Of a stretch of 64,000 nucleotides of DNA, positions 13,225 through 25,179 are shown in pieces. How positions within the stretch are numbered: the first letter of the stretch is position 1; each line of letters begins with the position of its first letter. The stretch is from Acanthochromis polyacanthus. Lineage: Eukaryota; Chordata; Actinopteri; Pomacentridae. The notes below the pieces were generated by a model. That model did not search any database. It was not told where the DNA came from and saw nothing but the letters and a program-made list of their open reading frames with translations. The stretch is from positions 35,079,571 through 35,143,570 of the forward strand of contig NC_067123.1 in assembly GCF_021347895.1 (NCBI RefSeq), read 5' to 3'. The position numbers were made by a program, and so were the translations under genes.

Positions 13225-13395
13225 TTGTGTGTACATCAGGCTTCAGTATTAATTAAAGGTGTGAATGCTAATTGGTCGGATCAATAATGGGTCGTTAGGC
13301 CTCAGGGGCTGACAGCCAATAGGAAATCGTTACGTGTCTGACATCACTGTCACTCTGCCAAAGCTGCACTGCACTGTGACACATGCAAACACACA
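13225..13395. other. unique intronic segment, candidate conserved non-coding element
   Basis: A TTAATTAAAGG homeobox-type motif near 13250 is followed by CCAAT (13317-13321) within GACAGCCAATAGG and by TGACATCACTGTCACTC. It is compositionally balanced between two simple-sequence zones. Conservation cannot be tested from one sequence. Confidence 0.2.
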
Positions 13396-14242
13396 CACAC
13401 ACAGATATGCACTTATAGTCACACTACAGTCATCCAGAGAGACGGTTTCACTTCAAAGATTGCGAAAGAGAGACAGAGGCAGAAGAGGTTAGCAAGACAG
13501 AGGTAGCAAAATGGAAGAATAGATGGAAAATTAGAGTATGTCCCCAAAACGAAATCAATATCCATTAAGGAGAGCAAGAGACAGAGTGAGAGAGATTTGG
13601 GAAAAAAAAGAAGAAATAGATGCCATAGTTGTCATTGAACAGAGCTGAGTAAATGAGTGTGTCGTCTCAGAAGGCCTTTTTGTGCTGATCAATACCAGAG
13701 CAACCTTTATACCCTGACCACATGCACATGCTTTCTGTTCAAATCTCCCTTTTTTTTTGCCTTTCAGTATATCTTCTCTCTTCTCGTTTCAGTCTGGTTG
13801 ACAAACTTTGACCTCAGCTTTGTCTATTAGTAGAGAAGACTAAATTAGTTCCTCAACGACACACTTTATCTTTTCACAGTAAAAAAAAAAAAGAAGTCCT
13901 GACTTCTTCCAATTTGTCTGATTGCTGCATTGATCTAATGGTCATGCTGTCAGGATTTTTAAAATAAATGTCAGTTCCCTAGAAACACTGGGTACGATGA
14001 CCTTCCTGCTGGTGTGATGTGGTACACTTTGCTGTCTCTTGGGGTCACTAGCAGGACCCTGGATTGTTATTTTTATATCTCTAATACCTTCAGACAGACA
14101 TTTTGCTTGTCCTGAAACAGACACTAAGTGAACAGACAGCAATGGAGGGCTATGCAAGGTTAATGATGTTAAGTGGTGTATGAAACATTAACCAGTAACC
14201 CATGTACAGATTATTGCCTGTAGAGACAGTCATTGTCTGTGT

Positions 14243-14247
<5 letters not shown>

Positions 14248-14316
<69 letters not shown>
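14248..14316 (+). repeat. (TG)n microsatellite, about 34 units
   Basis: Uninterrupted TG of 69 bp, preceded by an interrupted TG stretch from about 14238. Confidence 0.95.
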
Positions 14317-14317
<1 letters not shown>

Positions 14318-14428
14318 TCCAGTGACTGACATCTTCTGCCATGCTCTGGTGTATACTGTGCATACTTAACAACAGCACACCAGCTAAGTTTGACTTTGTG
14401 TGTGAGGGAGAATCACCGCAGTGCTGAT

Positions 14429-14431
<3 letters not shown>

Positions 14432-14498
<67 letters not shown>
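14432..14498 (+). repeat. (GT)n microsatellite, about 33 units
   Basis: 67 bp of GT passes into GCGCGC and then a short GCTA repeat at 14518-14532. A CA tract follows at about 14662-14685. All of these are prone to Z-DNA. Confidence 0.95.
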
Positions 14499-14503
<5 letters not shown>

Positions 14504-14689
14504 TCTGAGTTGAGGTGAGCTAGCTAGCTAGCTTTGTGCATTGTTTGTGTCAGCATGTGTGTGATATCTAATAGCTGTGGTTACTGTAGCATGACTTATT
14601 AAATTTAGCATCAAGAGACCCCCTGGAAAGCTGACTGACAGTTACCAGAACACATATAAACACACACACACACACACACACACACTAAA

Positions 14690-15408
14690 AGCCACCAAGC
14701 TCAACTTAACTGTGAAACTAACCAACCAACACACACACGGTTGAGCAATGATCCTAAATATTAAGGCATTGATTATATAATGGATAAGAATGCAGCCTGT
14801 GGTTTTCAGGAGGTCTTTTGACGTTACATTTTTCTCAGTATAACAAAGGACAAAGAATGCCCGTATAAAACAAAAGACTAGAAATGAAATAAATAGCTTA
14901 TTACCACATGGATTGTCACCAACAGCTCATTTGCTTTCTCATTAAAACTACTTCTATTTGCGAATGTTTAACACAAATCGACACCTAAATTAATAGGTTG
15001 GTCTGTAAAATGACAGTAAATGAACTGGCAGCTCATTACATTACTTATTTGAAATTTTCTGTTAGTTAACAGTGTGTCAACTGTACACCCACACAAAGAA
15101 GAACAAAATACAGAACATTTTCTGCTCTTTAATTGTTGAACCAACAGTAAAGTAAAAACTTTTCACTTCATCCTAATGGTCAGTCTTTACTAAAAGTGGA
15201 CATTTTCTATTTTGAAATGGTGCATCAATAGTGAAAATAGGAAATTTACGTTTTTTTAATGGTAAAAAATCAGAACAACAACTGAAAATAACAGAATATG
15301 TGCTGGCAGCTCATTAGCTCAACTTGTCATGTAACTTAAAACTGGAATGTCTTTGTGTTAATTTAGAGTTGAGCTACCGTTAAAAAATAAATAAATAAGC
15401 ACAGTCTC
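14690..15408. other. AT-rich intronic stretch
   Basis: Nothing recognised beyond short A/T runs. Confidence 0.4.
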
Positions 15409-15773
15409 CAGTGTTTAACCCCATGGAGCTGCTTTGGGATGAACTGGACAGAAGAATGAAAGCAAAGCAACCCACAAGTGCCACATATTTATGGGAAATT
15501 CTGCAACAGAGTTGGGAAGAATTTTCTGTAGAATACTGTATTTGATTTCCATTGCAGAAAGAATGCCATGAGTTTGTTCAGCTGTTATGTCTGCCAAAGG
15601 TGGCTACTTTGATGCGTCAAAGTTTTAGAATGTGTTTTGGTTTCTAAATTATGCTTTTTCTTTGTTTATTTTTTCTGTGTTTTAATTTCAGACAAAAAAG
15701 AGAAAAGCATGCACAATTTCCAATACAAAACTGGAAAAATTGGGGTGTTCTAAAATTTTTGAATGGTAGTGTA
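15409..15773 (+). mobile_element. Tc1/mariner element, 5'-truncated 3' end
   Basis: The plus strand reads NPMELLWDELDRRMKAKQPT, then SATYLWEILQQSWEEF, then, after drift, KMP..CSAVMSAKGGYFDASKF and a stop. That is the C-terminus of a fish Tc1-type transposase, a DDE cut-and-paste enzyme. The segment after the stop runs to TTTTTGAATGGTAGTGTATA, the usual fish Tc1 3' end. Everything before the last catalytic-domain helix is missing. A frameshift near 15535 and a modified stop context show it is dead. Confidence 0.8.
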
Positions 15774-16048
15774 TATAGATCATATAGAATCTGTATGTTA
15801 GAGTGCTTGTTCTCTTTTAAACAAAGCAGTGCCTTTTACTAATTCAACTGTCAAAAACAAAAAATAGGTATAAAATTTAATTGACAATAGGTTCATCACA
15901 TCAAGCCAAACAGCAACATCATAAGAAGTGACTGATGTTGACTACTGTCAGTAAGCCTTTGTATTATCTGTTAGCAGGAATCCTCCTTCATTAAAATGGA
16001 CTAAACTCCCAAACAGTCTAATTAGGAACTCCATATTAGTTAGGACGG

Positions 16049-16445
16049 TCAGTAGTGTGGCTATAACTGCTTGCACTGACATTTTCATCGTGAAGACTTT
16101 ACAAAGCGACACAAACCAAACGCATCAAATGTTCAGCCATGATTTTTCAAAGGGAAAAAAACCTAAATCTGATGACTCAGGTGTTCTCCAACAAAACTAG
16201 TAGTGTTATGTTACTGTCCTTTGCACTGCTGTGCTGTTGTTCCACCACTTAAGAAACGGTAGTTAAGATATTAAAAGCAGTGAATACAATATTAGAACGA
16301 AAAAAAATGAATCCAATGACTCAGAGGTTCTCGAACAAAAACACTGCCGTTGTATGACTGTACTGTGCACAGCTACACTGCTGTTCTCCTTCCTCACAGC
16401 AGCTGGGATGCTAAAAACAGTGAAAACTAAATCTGCTGATACAAA
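16049..16445 (+). repeat. degenerate direct-repeat array, period about 145-150 bp
   Basis: AGTAGTGTGGCTATAACTGC..TTGCACTGA at 16051 recurs as AGTAGTGTTATGTTACTGTCC..TTGCACTGCT at 16199, and more weakly from 16344. A second block, ATGACTCAGGTGTTCTCCAAC at 16172, recurs as ATGACTCAGAGGTTCTCGAAC at 16316. A partial third copy of CTAAATCTG starts at 16427. The copies are old and carry indels. I know no named family with this unit. Confidence 0.6.
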
Positions 16446-16649
16446 GTCGAGCATAGAGAATACAGCTCTGATGGTCATGTTAACAATCAGATCATTTAAT
16501 ATTGAGGAAAAAAACAAAGAACGCCTTTAAACGATGGAATCTGCTGATGAGAAGAAGCTCCAAGAGGTTTGAGACCATTCTGGCATTATTCTGTTATTGC
16601 ACCTGATCACACTTTATCACACACTGACACTTTTGGTGAGAATCCTATT

Positions 16650-16900
16650 TGATTGGCTGACAGCACTGAGGGACAGGTTTTGTCGAAATGCTGCGTTGGA
16701 GTGCTGCTGTACTCAAAGACTCAAGAAGTGCCATGTCAGCATGACCCTGATCATTTTCTGGTTATGCAAATCAAGTGACATTCCTTCTGGCTTGGCAGGA
16801 GGAGCTGATTGGATGGGCCGAGGTGGAGACCCTGAAAGGAGGCCGTTTGATTGGTTGGCTGATATAAAGCTGAATAATGGACTGACATTGGCCAAGTGGC
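16650..16900 (+). promoter_or_regulatory. promoter-like motif cluster (inverted CCAAT boxes, octamer, TATAAA)
   Basis: Visible motifs are ATTGG (inverted CCAAT) at 16652, 16808 and 16850, the POU octamer ATGCAAAT at 16764-16771, and TATAAA at 16863-16868. The spacing of the last CCAAT box and TATAAA is compressed. No transcript can be assigned. This is a motif observation and may be chance. Confidence 0.2.
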
Positions 16901-17040
16901 CATACAATTATCATCACACACTCTCAGGCACACAAACACACATACACACTTCTGCAGCACAAAAGCCCACATCTACACACACGCGGATATTAACTATGAC
17001 TAGACTAGCCTATATTTTAGTCAGGTGGCTCGTGGTTGTC

Positions 17041-17625
17041 TGACAGACCTGAATATCAAATCAATATATCATTTGGTGTAATTTCTATGCTGTCCTGGCA
17101 CTGAGGGCTTTGGCAGCTATTCCCTATAATTCCATCATAAAGGTGTTTAATATCATTCAGATATGAGGTCAATATATCATTTGCTGGACTTCTTTTAGTG
17201 TCAAACTCCTATCTTGCCAATGTAGGCACTGAAAGACTTCACACTTTAATCTAATTGTGTTATTCAGTTAGCACACTAATGACCGCTTTTTGGACAATCT
17301 CTGCGGTTAGACACCTTTCCTTTTTTCAGCGAATAAAACATTTGGCAGCTTATTAATATAAATACAACTATCCAGGGATCATATTAATTTGTCATTTGCT
17401 GGACTTTGGGAATGTGAAGCACCAGCATCCTGCCTCGCCAGAAACTGAGATGTTTGGCAGCCATTTGCTGTAATTACATTATCCAGACATCAAATTGATA
17501 CATTGTGTGGACAGCCGTTGAAGGCTTGACACTGGGAGATTTGGCAGCTATTCTGTACCATACCATTATATAATTATATACAATGATTCAGATAATGAGC
17601 TAATGTCACTTGCTTTTGACAATGG
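17041..17625 (+). repeat. degenerate direct-repeat array with TTTGGCAGC and TCAATATATCATTTGCTGGACT modules
   Basis: TTGGCAGCTATT or close variants occur at 17109, 17341, 17453 and 17540. Most copies are followed some 40-60 bp later by a module like ATC...TCAATATATCATTTGCTGGAC: 17169 nearly intact, 17392 as TCATTTGCTGGACTT, 17487 as TTGATACATTGTGTGGAC, about 17596 as TAATGTCACTTGC. An extra module copy at 17061-17075 precedes the first TTGGCAG. At least four diverged units of roughly 90-230 bp are present. No transposon termini or known satellite are recognised. Confidence 0.6.
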
Positions 17626-17629
17626 TGGG

Positions 17630-18723
17630 TAACCTTGAGGAGTGCCTCTTTAGGAAAATACTAAGAAGCTCAGTTTTTGGTGCCGATCTACTTCCAACTG
17701 GGTTGTAGTTTGTCATTAAAATCATTCAGAATGAGGTCACGCTAAACGCATGTGTTTGCACTTAAAACCCAGGGTGTTTTTGCACTGACAAGTTAGTTTC
17801 CTGATATTGGGAGCAAGCGAAACACATCTGACAGCAAAAATACTATAGAATAAAATATTTAAAAGAGCGAATTGAGACAGCTTGTTTGATAAGATATACG
17901 AATATGTCCAAGTGTTGTCAACACGCTTCTGGTTTCTTTGATAACTTGTCACTTAAGTCTCCACTGGGTTGCAAATGCCTCATGACAGTCCATTTATAGA
18001 TAAGAAAACTAGAAGCACTAATATACAAGTTTCTGACATTTGTAATTCTGAAAATTTTCAATCTTCTGTCCATGTAAGCAATCAGCAGAAGTTAAATACA
18101 GGTAGACAATAGGAGTGATGTGATACATGGAATACCTGGAACGTTTTGGCAGTGTACCAGTTGTTTCCCATCAGCTCTAGTAGCATGATGTCAGAGCTAG
18201 CTGGGCAGAAACTACAATATTCATACTACATGTTGATTTTGAGTTTTAATTGGCCTTCCTGCATGATCAGAAACTGCAAACTCTCTGCTCTTACTGTATG
18301 GGTCAATGACATTATGTGAAGCAGACATTAAGCGCATCAAGCCCCGGGCTGCTTTTATCCAGTGACATTTTTATTTAAGGCTTAATGCAAGTTAATACAA
18401 ATTTATTGCACTTTTCTTCATGGGCTTTTTTTTAAATCTTATACATGGGAGTAAACAGCTCAGAGTCACTTTGTATTGAAAATAATGCAGCATTTGAGTG
18501 TCTTAACAGTAAGAATAATAGAAAATTAGGCACTTTTGAATATTTAGATTTTTTTTAAACAAATAAAAAAACAGCTACTATGCTTTAGTTGTTTTGTTTT
18601 CTCTTCTGCACCAAATGTACTGAACCACAACTCCAAAACCAAACTTCAGTACATGGATTCAAAAACACCCGTATTTTACTCCAAAATTAAGTTTCATGCA
18701 ATGTGTTCTTCATTCTAGGTGTC

Positions 18724-18724
<1 letters not shown>
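17630..18724. other. unique intronic stretch
   Basis: No gene. The segment 18295-18420 (CATTAAGCGCATCAAGCC, then a GC-rich CCCCGGGCTGC, then TTTATTTAAGGCTTAATGC) is unusually balanced and looks like unique, possibly conserved, non-coding DNA. Confidence 0.35.
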
Positions 18725-18725
<1 letters not shown>

Positions 18726-18760
<35 letters not shown>

Positions 18761-18881
18761 GTGTATAAGTGTGTATATGTGTGTGATTGTTTTGATTGAT
18801 GCCCGTGTTGAAGCTGACCTTGCAGGAGTTGGAACAGCGAGGACCTGCATTCACACTGTAGATAATGAACACACCCCCACA

Positions 18882-18925
<44 letters not shown>
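18726..18925. repeat. inverted pair of microsatellites: (TG)n 18726-18758 and (AC)n 18885-18925
   Basis: Two complementary dinucleotide arrays of 33 and 41 bp face each other across about 126 bp. They could pair as a hairpin. Confidence 0.9.
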
Positions 18926-18930
<5 letters not shown>

Positions 18931-21900
18931 ACATAAGACAGCATTGATTTCTGCTGTTCAACTAGAAAGCATGGAGCACATTACATTATTTCAGGGAGCT
19001 TGTATCACCTCCTATTCCATCTTTCCTTCTTTCTTTCTCTTCTGCTCTCTCAGCACAGATTTGCTTTTCTCATTTTTTTCTCCTCCTTTATTCATTTACA
19101 CTTGTTTTCTTCCATTTCCTCTCCTTCTCTCCCCCTCATCGTTTTTCTTTCCTCCTTACATATTGTATGCTCCTCTTCCATCTTTCTCCTTTCCTCTCAA
19201 ATCCCATAAACTTGTCTGCTATATTCACAAGGGAGTAGGACACATGCATATACATTATATCCAGACACACAAGCATCCACACACACACACACACACACAG
19301 AAATCTCAGAATAGAATTGTAACACCGCTTTTCTCCAGGGACAGAACTGACATATCCCCTCTCATTTTAAATGTATGAACTGAGCCACGGTTGTGTATAC
19401 GTACGTGTAGGCACACCCGCAAGTTAAGCCATCTACTGTGTGTATTGCGATTGCTAAATCTGCGTCTTGAGCTGTGTACAGCCTGTAGAGATACACATGC
19501 AAAGTAAGAGAGAGAAATTAAAGCAGATAGTTGAGATGAAACAGTGTGTACAGAATATGTTGCTTTGTTTCCACTAGAATCTGTATTTCAGAGTTATAAC
19601 CCTTGTGATTTGAATAGGAAGAGCTACATTACCATCTACTTTCAACACGCATTGGTTCTCCTTCATATTTTCTCTTCCATAAAATTCTGTGAATTCATGC
19701 ATGTAAAAATATCAACAAATCATTCACAAACAAACAAAAAGGGTTTCAAAGGAATTATACATTCAACAACTGTAATAGATTCAAAACTTCTCATTCTGCT
19801 GCTTTAGGAAATAAACGCAACTTCAATTTTCAGAGATTTGTTTTTTTATACATTAATGTCATGAAAAAATATTGAAAATATCTGAAGCGCATCTTACTTC
19901 CAGGTAATTTGACAGATTTTATCAAAGAAACAGTGGACTCAAAGACAATCCGCTGACTGGTGAATAGAGCCGAACCAACAGTCCCACCAACATCTGGCAT
20001 CAGTGTCGACAGGACATCCTCACCAATGACAGTAAGTTGCCCTTGATACTTAGTTTATTATGGTAGGTAACACAGTCCACGGCCTCTAAGTGATAACAAG
20101 TAATCAGTGGGTTACTGTGTGTGCGCGCGATGGTTTAGTTTAATTAAAACAAACTCAGATCTGTTTTCATACTCAAGAAGGTTAATTTGGGCTGGTGAGA
20201 GAGCTGTCAATCAGCACCTTCACAATTCTGAAACTTAATTTTATGCAGCTGCTTGCTGTTATGTTTCAATCAGTTTGGCTGGATAGTTAAAAGCAGATAA
20301 TTCTTAGAACTGATTTGCATAAACTGTAACAACTGTTTGGAATATTTTGCACTATGTGAGTTAGCACTGTACATAAATATTTATATCTAGTACCATGTTC
20401 AAGACCTTGTCAAAGTGTAGTCCCTTGAATCAACCCTCACCATTAAGGTCACCTTCTTCTTCCCATTAACTGACCTGGATTCAGTGAATCAAATTTAATT
20501 GAGCGAAGGACAGAAAGACTGAATGGTAGAAAGTGAGAAAGAAAAGAGACGGGCAGATGGAAGGATGATAGATAGAAGTGGATATTGTCAGTCCCCTCAG
20601 GTCTCTTTGATAAAGATCACAGCAGCCACCGCCAGAACCTCAATCACATGCGCATGCACGCGCCGACACACCACCACACAAAAACACAAACACCAATCAC
20701 ACTTGTGCAATATACGCCATTGATGCACAGCCTCAGTGACACACACACACACGCAAACTTGACTTTTGCACTCAGATCGTGTTCGAGTTAAAGAGACTAG
20801 AGTCAGAATCAATCAATCAAGTGCTGATAAGGGATCAAAGCGCCCCAGAAACAAATGATGGAATGATCCTACAATGGCTGCCTCTAAATATGGATGCAAA
20901 CATTTCTCTGACTGAGATTTACTGTGATTTGCCACTGTTCGTTTTTTTTTTTTTTTTACTGGAACTTTGCCTATCAGCAGCCCAATCATTGAAATTTCAC
21001 ATTTCATAAAGCATTTTCTCTGAGGAGCAAGTTTCAGTGGCAAAGCATCAAGGAGCCTGATCAAACACATCAAAAGTGAGAACTGAGTGGTTTTGGCTTG
21101 TGTTTGCTGCTATGACTGGCAAACTGTTATCAACACGGAAATATTATGGCTGCAAGAGATGAAAAACAATAAATTTAATATATCTCAATCGAGGATGTAC
21201 ATGGTTTTTGAATTCTATTTTTTTTCAAAGCAATTAAACATTGTTCTAAATAAAACTTTACACTTCCCTGATACATTTGCATGGTGAGGACCAGAGTGGT
21301 GATTGACCACATGCTGTAAGGAGCCAGAGGGAGCAATGACTTCACAGATAACTGCTCTCAGTCTCTTTTCTGTAATACTTGTCCTTTCTTGGTTTTGGTG
21401 ACTAACTTCTTCTTCCTATTTTCTAGGCAGTTTTTCAGCAGAAACAGCTTAGACATCTGCAATTCTTACCAACATTTCGGATGAAGAGGAGTGTGAACAA
21501 GTAAGAGAAAATTTGACAACATTCTGTAATGATTTTTTACTTTGTGACAATAATCTGTTGAAAATGTCATCTTCTACAGCTAATCTTTACACCAAGCGTG
21601 TTTTGCATTTTTATTGTCTTGTCTCTAATGTCATCAAAAAATCTGACAGAGGCTTGTGACATGGAAAATGTCCAAACCCTAACCCTCCAACTGCATTATG
21701 CACATTATGACACCTCTTGTATGTTTGGCTGCCATGCCCTGATGAGACAAGTCTTTCAAAAAGTATCTTGACCAGTTCTTTCTAAGAAATTCAAAAAGAC
21801 CAGTCGTATGTCACGATGAAAGTGGAGTGAGTTCAGAATATGAGCAAACAACCAGAAGGTCACTGGATTAGCTGCCGACCTCTGTGAGCGAGCAGCACTC

Positions 21901-23290
21901 TGCTCCATGTTATGTGGAACTGATGGATAAATGCCCAGATGGAAACGGGTCCATCGAGGACACTGACATCTGGCCAGTGAGAGCTCCCAAAATGTTTAAC
22001 CAGCTGCCAGCAACTTCTGTGTTGTTGTTTTAAAAAAAAATAAAAATACAAAAAAATATGAAATAAACTACTCCCTTCCAACCATCCCAAACCATCCTTT
22101 TATCTTGTTTCACTGGAATGAATGCAACTTTGAAATTAAAAATATTTCCACTTCTTCAGAATAAGCAACTGCAACCAGATCTCTTTCTGAAGGAATTTAG
22201 ATCATAACCTGAAATAAAATCACTTCTGGAAAATGTAATGTCATCTGTCTGACTTGTTCGATGATTTGTGTTTGTAAGACTGCGTGGAAACCAACTGGTT
22301 CTGTTTTTATTTAGCACAAAATTTTCTTTTTGCACATTTAGCCATTTTCCATGAAATGTGTTCTCCCTTTTATCTCCCTCCTCTATATTTTATTACTCTT
22401 TGTTTATGTCTTCTCTTGAGGCACTATGTAAACTCTCTCTGGTAAGTGTAAAGGAAGGTAAAAAGTAGTGTATTAGTGTTATAACTCAGGAGAAAAACAA
22501 GCAGGGGGGATGGTATGAGTGCAGGAGACGGGAGGGAAAAACAGCAGTGAGGAAAGGTTGGGGATGAAGGGAGTCGAAAGAAATCTCTGCTGACTTGTTA
22601 GTCACATGGCAGCATGTTCCACGACGGAGAACATCTTCTTCAGTCTGTATGTTCATGTGTCTATATTTCTCTGCACACGCTCATGCCTCTGGACACATGG
22701 ATGTGTCTAAATGTATATTGTATGAAAGTGTACTCACATTTGACTCATTTCAGTCTTGTATTGCATAACATGTCTCCATAGTACAAATAAGTGTTGATTC
22801 CTTTATGACTGTTCAATTGTGCAACCACATGTAATTGTAATGTGCTATAAATGCTACACTATATGAAATCAACAGCTGTGCTTTTAAAATCAAGATGCTT
22901 TCATACGAGTAAATTAGCGGATCATAGCACAAACAGGCATGCAAACCCCAGTAGGATGAAAAAAGTGACAGTTCTCAGAATTGGGTCAAACTTTGATCTT
23001 CAGATCTGCACTAATCCCAAGATTGCCATATTTTTCATTCGAACTTTGAATGTTGCTGAAAAGCCAAAAGGCAGCAGTAACTGTCAACACGAACAGAATA
23101 GAACAGAACAGAGATTTGAAACACAGTATTTTCAACCTTATTCTTGTTACTATGTTTACTTTTTAGCCTCTTTTTTTGTTTACAACTGACTTTGATTTTT
23201 CCTAAAATGTGTGGTAAATGAACATGGAGTATATGTTACTTTAATTGCATTCACTTCCCAGGGTATATAAGAGGCATTTTTATGTCATAA
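18926..23290. other. intronic stretch with pyrimidine-rich 19010-19200 and two splice-flanked segments
   Basis: A C/T-rich block at 19010-19200 is followed by a short CA tract near 19280-19299. Otherwise unique sequence. Plus-strand candidate exons at 19905-20031 and 21427-21500 are described under findings. No gene is recognised. Confidence 0.4.
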
Positions 23291-23852
23291 GCAGCACTGC
23301 ACATGCAAAGGTCTAGAGTGGTTTCCTGCTTATATTCAAGCCGTAGCACAACTCAGAAGTTGTCAGCTCTCACATAAAACCTAAAAAAAAAGGAATTATG
23401 TGAAGCCACAAAGGCAGTCATCTTGACATTGCTGGAAATTGGCATTAGTGAGAGACAGGTAGCGAAAAAACTGAAGATTCCCAAGACAACCGTTCAAGAA
23501 AAAACAAGCCTAACATAGTACTACCAAACTGATAGCTGGTTACGGCAGGAAACGTCTTTCTACTCCACCAGATGACTGCACACTTCTCTGTTGCCTAAAA
23601 GCACTGTTTTTGGCAGTGCAATGCCATAGCTATATTGGTCTAAGAACTTAAGTGATGTTGGTTATTATCAAGGAAACCATGGAAAATGTCTAGATATCAT
23701 TTCTTAAAATTAAACTCTTATGAGCTATTTTTTTCATTATATTTGTCCAAACAAACGTGCCTTTAGTTGCACCAGGCATTAAAATGAAGAAACTGAAGAA
23801 AACAAAGGTGGACTAATTTTTTTTTTTTTTTTCCAGTACTGTGCATACAATC
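23291..23852 (+). mobile_element. internally deleted, non-autonomous Tc1-like element
   Basis: The left end GCAGCACTGCACATGCAAAGG (23291-23311) and right end TTTTCCAGTACTGTGCAT are diverged inverted copies of the fish Tc1 terminus. Inside, 23390-23516 reads KELCEATKAVILTLLEIG, then ISERQVAKKLKIPKTTVQEK, then a stop: the first helix-turn-helix of the transposase. The catalytic DDE region is absent, and the text jumps to the 3' untranslated part (GTTGGTTATTATCAAGGAAACC, then AGGCATTAAAATGAAGAAAC). It therefore cannot mobilise itself; active relatives supply transposase in trans in this family. Confidence 0.75.
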
Positions 23853-24589
23853 TGCTTCTGGCTTTAAAAATGGGCATTAAACAAATGGGATCAACGCTAT
23901 TCTAGAGAGTCCTGTGCACACATTTGGACTGGGAGCAAGAAGTATGGTAAAACAAACACTACCACAATACTAGCACAAGGTTAACTACCTAAATGTGCTA
24001 ACTTGCTAAATATCAGTCATCTTTCTCAGTCGACAGCAGTAAAACTTAATCAGAAACACAAAAATGAAAGAATATGATCAGGGATGAACAAGTAAAAGGC
24101 AGATCAGTAGGAGATGAAAACATGAATGGGAAGCAAAAACAGGAATAATAATTCTTAAACACCGATCATTCTCAGAATGAATACTATGTGCTATCGGCAT
24201 GTGCGTCTATGTGCTGTAATAATCTGTGATTCCGTCTCATCAGCAGAATATCAAGGTGCCTCTGACACCATATTAAATAATACATCACTGTCTTTTGCTC
24301 CGTGTTTCTCTCGCACATGCACATATACACACTGTATGGTATGTGCCTTTGCCTGAATTAGTAATGAGCTGACAGTCTTCAGGGGAAGAGGAAGAAATGT
24401 TTGAGGAGTCCAACAGTCCCATCAAAGTGCATCCCACCGAGCAGACAGGCTGGAGAGCATAAAGCTGCACTATTGTACCTTTGCCCTGCCATTTGAGTTA
24501 TTCTTTTATATAAAGCAATCAATTAATAAACATGCTTTCCAAATTAAAATGTGGGTGGCGTGCATACTTTAAGTAGCTGCTGGTCAGCT

Positions 24590-24876
24590 TGGGGTTTCTA
24601 TAAGGAGTCTGGATGTCCCTCTGTGCCTGGAGGGGTTTAGTCCTGGTGCTTCAGCTTCCTTCCACAGACTAAAGTCGTGCATGTTAGGCCATTAGATCAT
24701 TCCGAATTGGTGGTAGGTGTAAGTGTGAGCATGCACGGTTGTCTATCTCTTTGCATTAGCTCCGTGACGGACCAGCAGCCTGTGCAGGGTGAACCCCGTC
24801 TCTCTTCCTGTGTCAGCTGGAATATGCTTCCGTCCCCTGTGACCCTCTACAGGATAAAGCAGGTGATGGATGGATG
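24590..24876 (+). repeat. teleost LINE/SINE 3'-tail repeat ending in (ATGG)n
   Basis: A diverged copy of a very common fish repeat, recognisable by GCTTCAGCTTCCTTCCACAG, GGTGTAAGTGTGAGCATG, GTCTCTCTTCCTGTGTCAGCTGG and ACAGGATAAAGCAGGTGATGG with a short ATGG tail. No coding capacity. The exact family name is uncertain. Confidence 0.65.
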
Positions 24877-24954
24877 CACCACTGTTTTTGTCACAGGATG
24901 TTAATCTCTATCCATCTGCCCATTCACACAGTTACATTCATCTATTTTTCCACG

Positions 24955-25175
24955 AGGCACTGTAGCAACAGGTCAACAAGACCTCCTTTCCCCTCTACAC
25001 CCTGTAGCTTTTCCTGTGCTCTTAATGGAAGAATCCCAAGGAATTCCCAGGCCAGGTGGGATAAAAAGCCCTGGGACATCTTCTGGGGCTGCCCCAGGGT
25101 GAAATCTTAGTTTGAGGTCTGGAATACCCGCTCAGTCAGATGTCCAGGAGGCTTCCTCATCAGATGTCCAGAGAA
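24955..25175. repeat. degenerate LINE-derived repeat
   Basis: AATCCCAAGGAATTCCCAGGCCAGGTGGGA, split here as AATCCCAAGGAATTCC and CAGGCCAGGTGGGA, then GGGGCTGCCCCAGGG, CAGGAGGCTTCCTCATCAGATG, matches a widespread teleost retroelement segment by memory. It is heavily diverged. It sits directly beside the previous repeat, possibly as one older composite insertion. Confidence 0.5.
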
Positions 25176-25179
25176 CATA

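Noticed and set aside
21673..21690. Telomere-like AACCCTAACCCT
   Set aside because: Only two units; an interstitial telomeric array would need many more.
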